Positions 60,245 to 64,000 of a stretch of DNA of 64,000 bases are shown piece after piece. This stretch comes from Whitmania pigra (taxonomy: Eukaryota > Annelida > Clitellata > Hirudinida > Haemopidae). A program made the translations under genes and the position numbers. The stretch spans positions 1-64,000 of the forward strand of contig JAJTWR010000347.1 in assembly GCA_021613335.1 (NCBI GenBank). The letters are read 5' to 3'. The notes beneath the pieces are model-generated. The model was not told where the DNA came from. It made no database searches and was given only the letters and a program-made list of their open reading frames with translations. The first letter of the stretch is position 1; every line of letters begins with the position of its first letter.

Positions 60245-62404
60245 ATGAGAAATTTAATTAATCTTTTTAGCTCTTGCTCGCGTCGTATTCTTTACAAGAC
60301 GTTTAGTAGCGCACGACCAAGATTTTTATTTCCTGCAAAACGGGATAATGTCAAATTCAGTAGCGTTTCAAATCTTAAACGCTTCGGAGCAGTGACTTCT
60401 CTTGGCTTCACATCAGTTTGCATTCACAACGATCCGAGGGAATTGCGTGAGTATTTCAATTTAAAAATTCCAGATGTTAAAAGAATCTTATTTTAATATG
60501 CCGTTGCAGATAAAAAGCTCTTCCGCTATTCACGGATTGACAGAGGGGAAGATATAAAGAGGTATTGTACAAATTAATGTAATCCATAATGGTTTGCCAA
60601 TTTCCGCAATAGGCCTATTCCTTTTCAGATGGCACTCTTGTAGCAACAATTGATTCAGACAATTCTATGTTATTTTCCTGTTTTAGATTGGTATCGTCGA
60701 GTGCGATAGATGTCAACGATAGACACGAATTAGGATGGACTTGCCTTCATGTTGCAGTAGCGAAGAGAAACTTGAGGTTAGCTGCATTCTATTGCAAAAT
60801 AGACGATTTGAGTGTGCTCCACTTTTAGAAATTTCATTCACAGAAATATGAGACACTTAGAGCTGCATTGCGTATTGATAAAGTTACTTAACTTTCTAGT
60901 ACCGTAGAAATTCTATTAAAAGCTGGAGCTGATCCAAATAAAAGTTATGAATTCAGAAGGACAGAAGACGAAAGCTTAGATCAGAAACCACCTCATGGTT
61001 ATATTCGATAAATTTATTGTGAAGTTCATTTAATTATAACACTTCCCTACTTGTTTAATTACAGAAATCATGTGTGAAGAAAATCACTTATGCCAAAGTT
61101 TGGATACACGCACAAACTTCAAAGGTTTTACCAGTCTTCATTTTGCGGTTTTTATGGGAAATGCAGAAATGGTCAAATGTTTGCTGGAAGCAGGTCGGAA
61201 GATGAGAAATTTATTAAATAGATTCTGTCTTCTAAACACATTTTGATAATTTTAAAATTAATTGTTTACTTTATTGAAAGATGCCGATCCATCTAAGAAA
61301 GATGAACAAGGCTTTACCCCTTCCAATTATACAAATGACCAGAATATTTTGGAACTGTTGAAAAGGAAAGAAGATAGGGAAACCAGACAAGAGGTTGAGG
61401 ATAAGTTTAGTGAAGATCGGAAACAAAAGGATGAACCTGAAGAGGCATCGGATATTGTGGTTGAACAAGGCAAACAAATTTTCTGTAGTGAACTAAAGAA
61501 GGATATACAAGCGAAACTTGAAGAAGTGAATAAAACAGGCGAATTCAGAGAGGAAAAACCATTTGTAAGACAAAACCAGGAAATTGAAGATAGATTTGAT
61601 GCCAAAGAAAGTGGAAATTTGGAACAAAATCAGAAGATTGCTGATGGAGTAAAAGTTCGGGATGTGCAACAAATAGCGGAGCCGAGTAAATCTGAGAAAA
61701 TAGGAAATCTGGAAGAGGATAAAGAAACAATGCCAGTCATTAATGAATCAAGTGATGAGGGTAAGATTAAAGCATTGCAAGAGCCAAAGCCAGAAGTCAC
61801 TGAAGTTGAATATAACCAGGGACATGAATCAGAAGAAATACAAAAGACCAGTGATTCAAAAACAGAGTATCTTGAAATTAAACAAGATAAGAAGATTGTC
61901 AGTGAACATGATTGTGAAGTGAAAACAGACTTGGTAGAGGAGCAAAAGTTGACAACCGAACCAACGCAGGAACAAAAGCCACATGTTACTGAAGTTGAGG
62001 GTAACCAAAGGCAAGGAGCGGAAGAAATGCAGAAAGCCAGTGATTCCATAATTAAACAAAATGTTGAGAAAGTTGTTAGCGAACATGACGGTAAAGTAAA
62101 AATAGAATTGGTAGAGGAGCAAAAGCTGGAGCCCAGTAAATCAGACTGGGTTGAAATAGCGGTTTATTCAGAAACAATTAATGAATTAGATTACGCTCAA
62201 CCTACGAACATGATACTCGCTGAAGAATACCAAAAAGTGGTTGAGAGCGAAGAATCAAAGAACCTTAGACAGTGCGATGAAACGTCTGACGACAAAGTAG
62301 AAGTCCTTGAAGCATGGGAAAATAGAGAATTTGACGATGATTTGGTGAGATATGGCGTTGTGTTGATTGCAATATGTGTGCTTGGTAGTTTAGGCATTAT
62401 TTGA
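60245..62404 (+). CDS. CLPB-type ankyrin protein without AAA+ domain, paralogue 2, extended tail
   Basis: Exons: 60245-60446, 60510-60561, 60687-60776, 60900-60997, 61065-61193, 61281-62404. They total exactly 565 codons (564 aa). Exons 2-5 have the same lengths and phases (52, 90, 98, 129 bases) as in paralogue 1, so the two arose by tandem duplication. It has a basic presequence-like start (MRNLINLFSSCSRRILYKTF) and ankyrin repeats (HELGWTCLHVAVAKRNL, LLKAGADPNKSYEF, NFKGFTSLHFAVFMGNAEM). Where paralogue 1 has two short exons, this copy has one 1.1-kb exon. It encodes about 340 Glu/Lys/Gln-rich residues, including two tandem units of 55-62 residues (from about 360 and 422, each starting KPxVTEVE and containing VSEHD and LVEEQKL). 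It ends in a hydrophobic segment (547-564, VVLIAICVLGSLGII). Function unknown. Confidence 0.82.
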
Positions 62405-62440
62405 GTAACATTTACTTAACATTCAGCTTTGGTTTAACAA

Positions 62441-62446
62441 AATAAA
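62441..62446 (+). terminator. Polyadenylation signal of ankyrin paralogue 2
   Basis: AATAAA 37 bases after the stop codon, at the border with the decayed LINE. Confidence 0.6.
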
Positions 62447-62449
62447 GTA

Positions 62450-64000
62450 AATATGCTTTTGTTGATGGTGTCGAAGGCTGCCGATAGGCAGTTTGGAATA
62501 GAGAGAAGTTAGAGGATATGGTAATATGGGGACGGATTCTAGAAAGGGTAAGCCTCTCTAGTAGTTTTGATGTAGTGGAAAGGTTAGAGATGGGCCTGTA
62601 ATTAGACGGGGGGCTAGGTCGAGTCCTGGCTTTATTTTTAGTAAAGGAAGTACTTGAGCGCACTTGAAGACGGAAGGAAAGATACCGGAGCTAACGGAAA
62701 TGTTATCAAGTTTGGAGAAGGTTGGAGCTAGAATGGAGGAATATTTTTTTTAGAATAAAAATTGGGAAAGGATCTAGAAGAGATGTTTTGTTATGCAATG
62801 CTCGAATGACTTGCAAGACTTCTATAGGCAGGAGGGAGAGTTGAAAGGGGCGTGACAGTGAACTGCCTGGCTGGAAGGAATGAGATAGATGAAGAAAGTG
62901 TATTAGCGATTAACTGATGAATGTTAGCGATTTTTTAGATAAAAAATGTGTTGAATGAGGTGACGAGAGACTAGCACTTGGCGTCAGAGTAATTGCCTAT
63001 GCAAAAGACTATGAAGTGAGCGCCCCATGGAACGTGGATTTGCGTTGGAGCTGAGTTCTTCCTTGATAGAAGATGCCCTAGAGTTAAGAATGGCCAGCTT
63101 GGCAGCGTCCTCTGAGGATTTGTACTCCTGTTTGGCAGCTTCTGAACGTTTACAAAGATATAGACGTTCCAAGCCTCTTGGCCTCTATAGCTTCATTTGA
63201 GAGCTGGTTATTTGGGTACTGTCTCATGCGGACGGTCTGCTTCTTGATGGGGCATGTTTGTCAAGGATGTGCTCTAGCTTTCTGTTGAGGAGATTGGCAA
63301 ATCTGTCGGCGCCTAGATCTCATGAGTGGAGCTCTTCGGAGACTTAAGAGGAGGTCCGGCTCGGAGGTATCCCAGTCAGTGCTGTTGAGTTGGCGACGGT
63401 GAATGAGGGTTGAGGTTTTTCTGCTGAGATATTGGATGATATGAGATGATAGTCGGAGTAAGTCACATCCTTTATGTTTATGTTGGTGAGTAGGTTGTGG
63501 GATGATGGCGTGATGAGAAGGGCGAATGTGTGACCATGGGTGTGGGATGGGGCGGCGACATGCTGTGCGAGTCCGTGAGAATCGATGGATTCCTCCAGGA
63601 GGTGAGGAATCCTTGTCCCGGTGCAAGGTGCGTTGAAATCGCCGCAAATGACGGGATGTTGTGTGTTGAGATGAAGTCGACGAGTTCTTCAAATGCAGTT
63701 ATGAATGAAGGGGGCGGGAGGGTGTTAGATGGATGAGATGATGAATGATGATCTGCAGGTGTGGAATTTGAGATTAAGGGCTTCAAATTCACGCTCTATC
63801 TTGGTAGGTTTTAAGTCCTGGCGGAAGATTACTACAATGCCGCCCCCTCTTTTGCCGGAGGAGGGGCCACTATGTTGGTGTATCGTGGTGAAGCCGTCTG
63901 GGGCATAGCTGTTTGTGATGCAGGTAGGAGCGTCAGAAGCTATCCAAGTTTCCGTTAAGGCAAGGATGTCCAAGGCTCCGTCGCAGGGGCTATCTTGGAT
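62450..64000 (-). pseudogene. Decayed L2/CR1-type LINE: endonuclease to start of RT
   Basis: Read from right to left on the minus strand. There are pieces of an AP-type endonuclease (DILALTETWI, YAPDGF, GGGIVVI at 63973-63800), then a damaged later endonuclease region (63790-63260). A linker segment follows (LYLCKRSEAAKQEY, ILNSRASSIKEEL, 63172-62984), then the beginning of the reverse transcriptase (NYRPISNLSTTSKLLERL, LFQTAYRQPS, 62663-62470). Frames shift between pieces, so it is inactive. The RT palm with its catalytic Asp pair and the 3' UTR are missing: the element stops against the end of the ankyrin gene. The right end runs off the window. Confidence 0.85.

Overview
The window is AT-rich animal nuclear DNA. 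Every host gene is split by GT–AG introns, the spacers are full of (TTA)n/(AAT)n microsatellites, and there are remains of LINEs, SINEs, a Tc1/mariner element, a hAT-type MITE and an R2-clade retrotransposon. The gene set (secreted matrixin, PIGQ, PGD, VWA5A-like, GPI-anchored Ig protein, CTC1, CLPB-type ankyrin proteins) is metazoan. A lophotrochozoan such as a leech-like annelid fits the composition and intron sizes, but the species cannot be fixed from this sequence alone.

Layout. 0.4-4.4 kb: an R2-clade retrotransposon with a single in-frame stop, bracketed by two nearly identical 103-bp direct repeats. 4.75-5.1 kb: two weak minus-strand exon candidates. 6.2-7.8 kb: a dead Tc1/mariner element with clear TIRs and a TA target site. 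7.8-13.9 kb: gene-poor spacer with SINE copies, a 25-bp minisatellite and a short telomere-like tract. 14.2-18.6 kb: a seven-exon secreted matrix metalloproteinase with a threonine-rich tail in place of a hemopexin domain. 19.5-20.2 kb: the 3' end of an L2/CR1-type LINE. 26.1-30.7 kb (minus): PIGQ in seven exons. 31.6-39.4 kb: PGD in 22 exons with an internal duplication of its whole C-terminal domain. 41.8-45.1 kb: a VIT/vWA protein with a tandem array of a 105-bp exon. 46.5-51.4 kb: an Ig-superfamily, probably GPI-anchored protein. 51.5-56.2 kb: CTC1, with a one-base frame break. 56.8-62.4 kb: two tandem paralogues that keep the ankyrin module of the mitochondrial disaggregase CLPB, lack the AAA+ ATPase and end in a membrane segment. 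62.4-64 kb (minus): a decayed LINE 5' region.

The genes do not form a pathway. PIGQ starts GPI-anchor synthesis and the Ig protein probably carries such an anchor, but they are separated and neighbourhood carries little functional meaning here. Coding models were built by hand from splice signals and reading-frame phase. The MMP, PIGQ, PGD, VWA5A-like, Ig and both ankyrin models each sum to a whole number of codons, which supports them. CTC1 misses by one base.

The most notable observations are: the PGD gene with a catalytically dead second C-terminal domain, placed so that skipping it restores a normal 483-residue enzyme; the CLPB-type ankyrin proteins without the ATPase; the 218-bp exon-intron tandem array in the VWA5A-like gene; and a LINE and a SINE that share a 3' tail.
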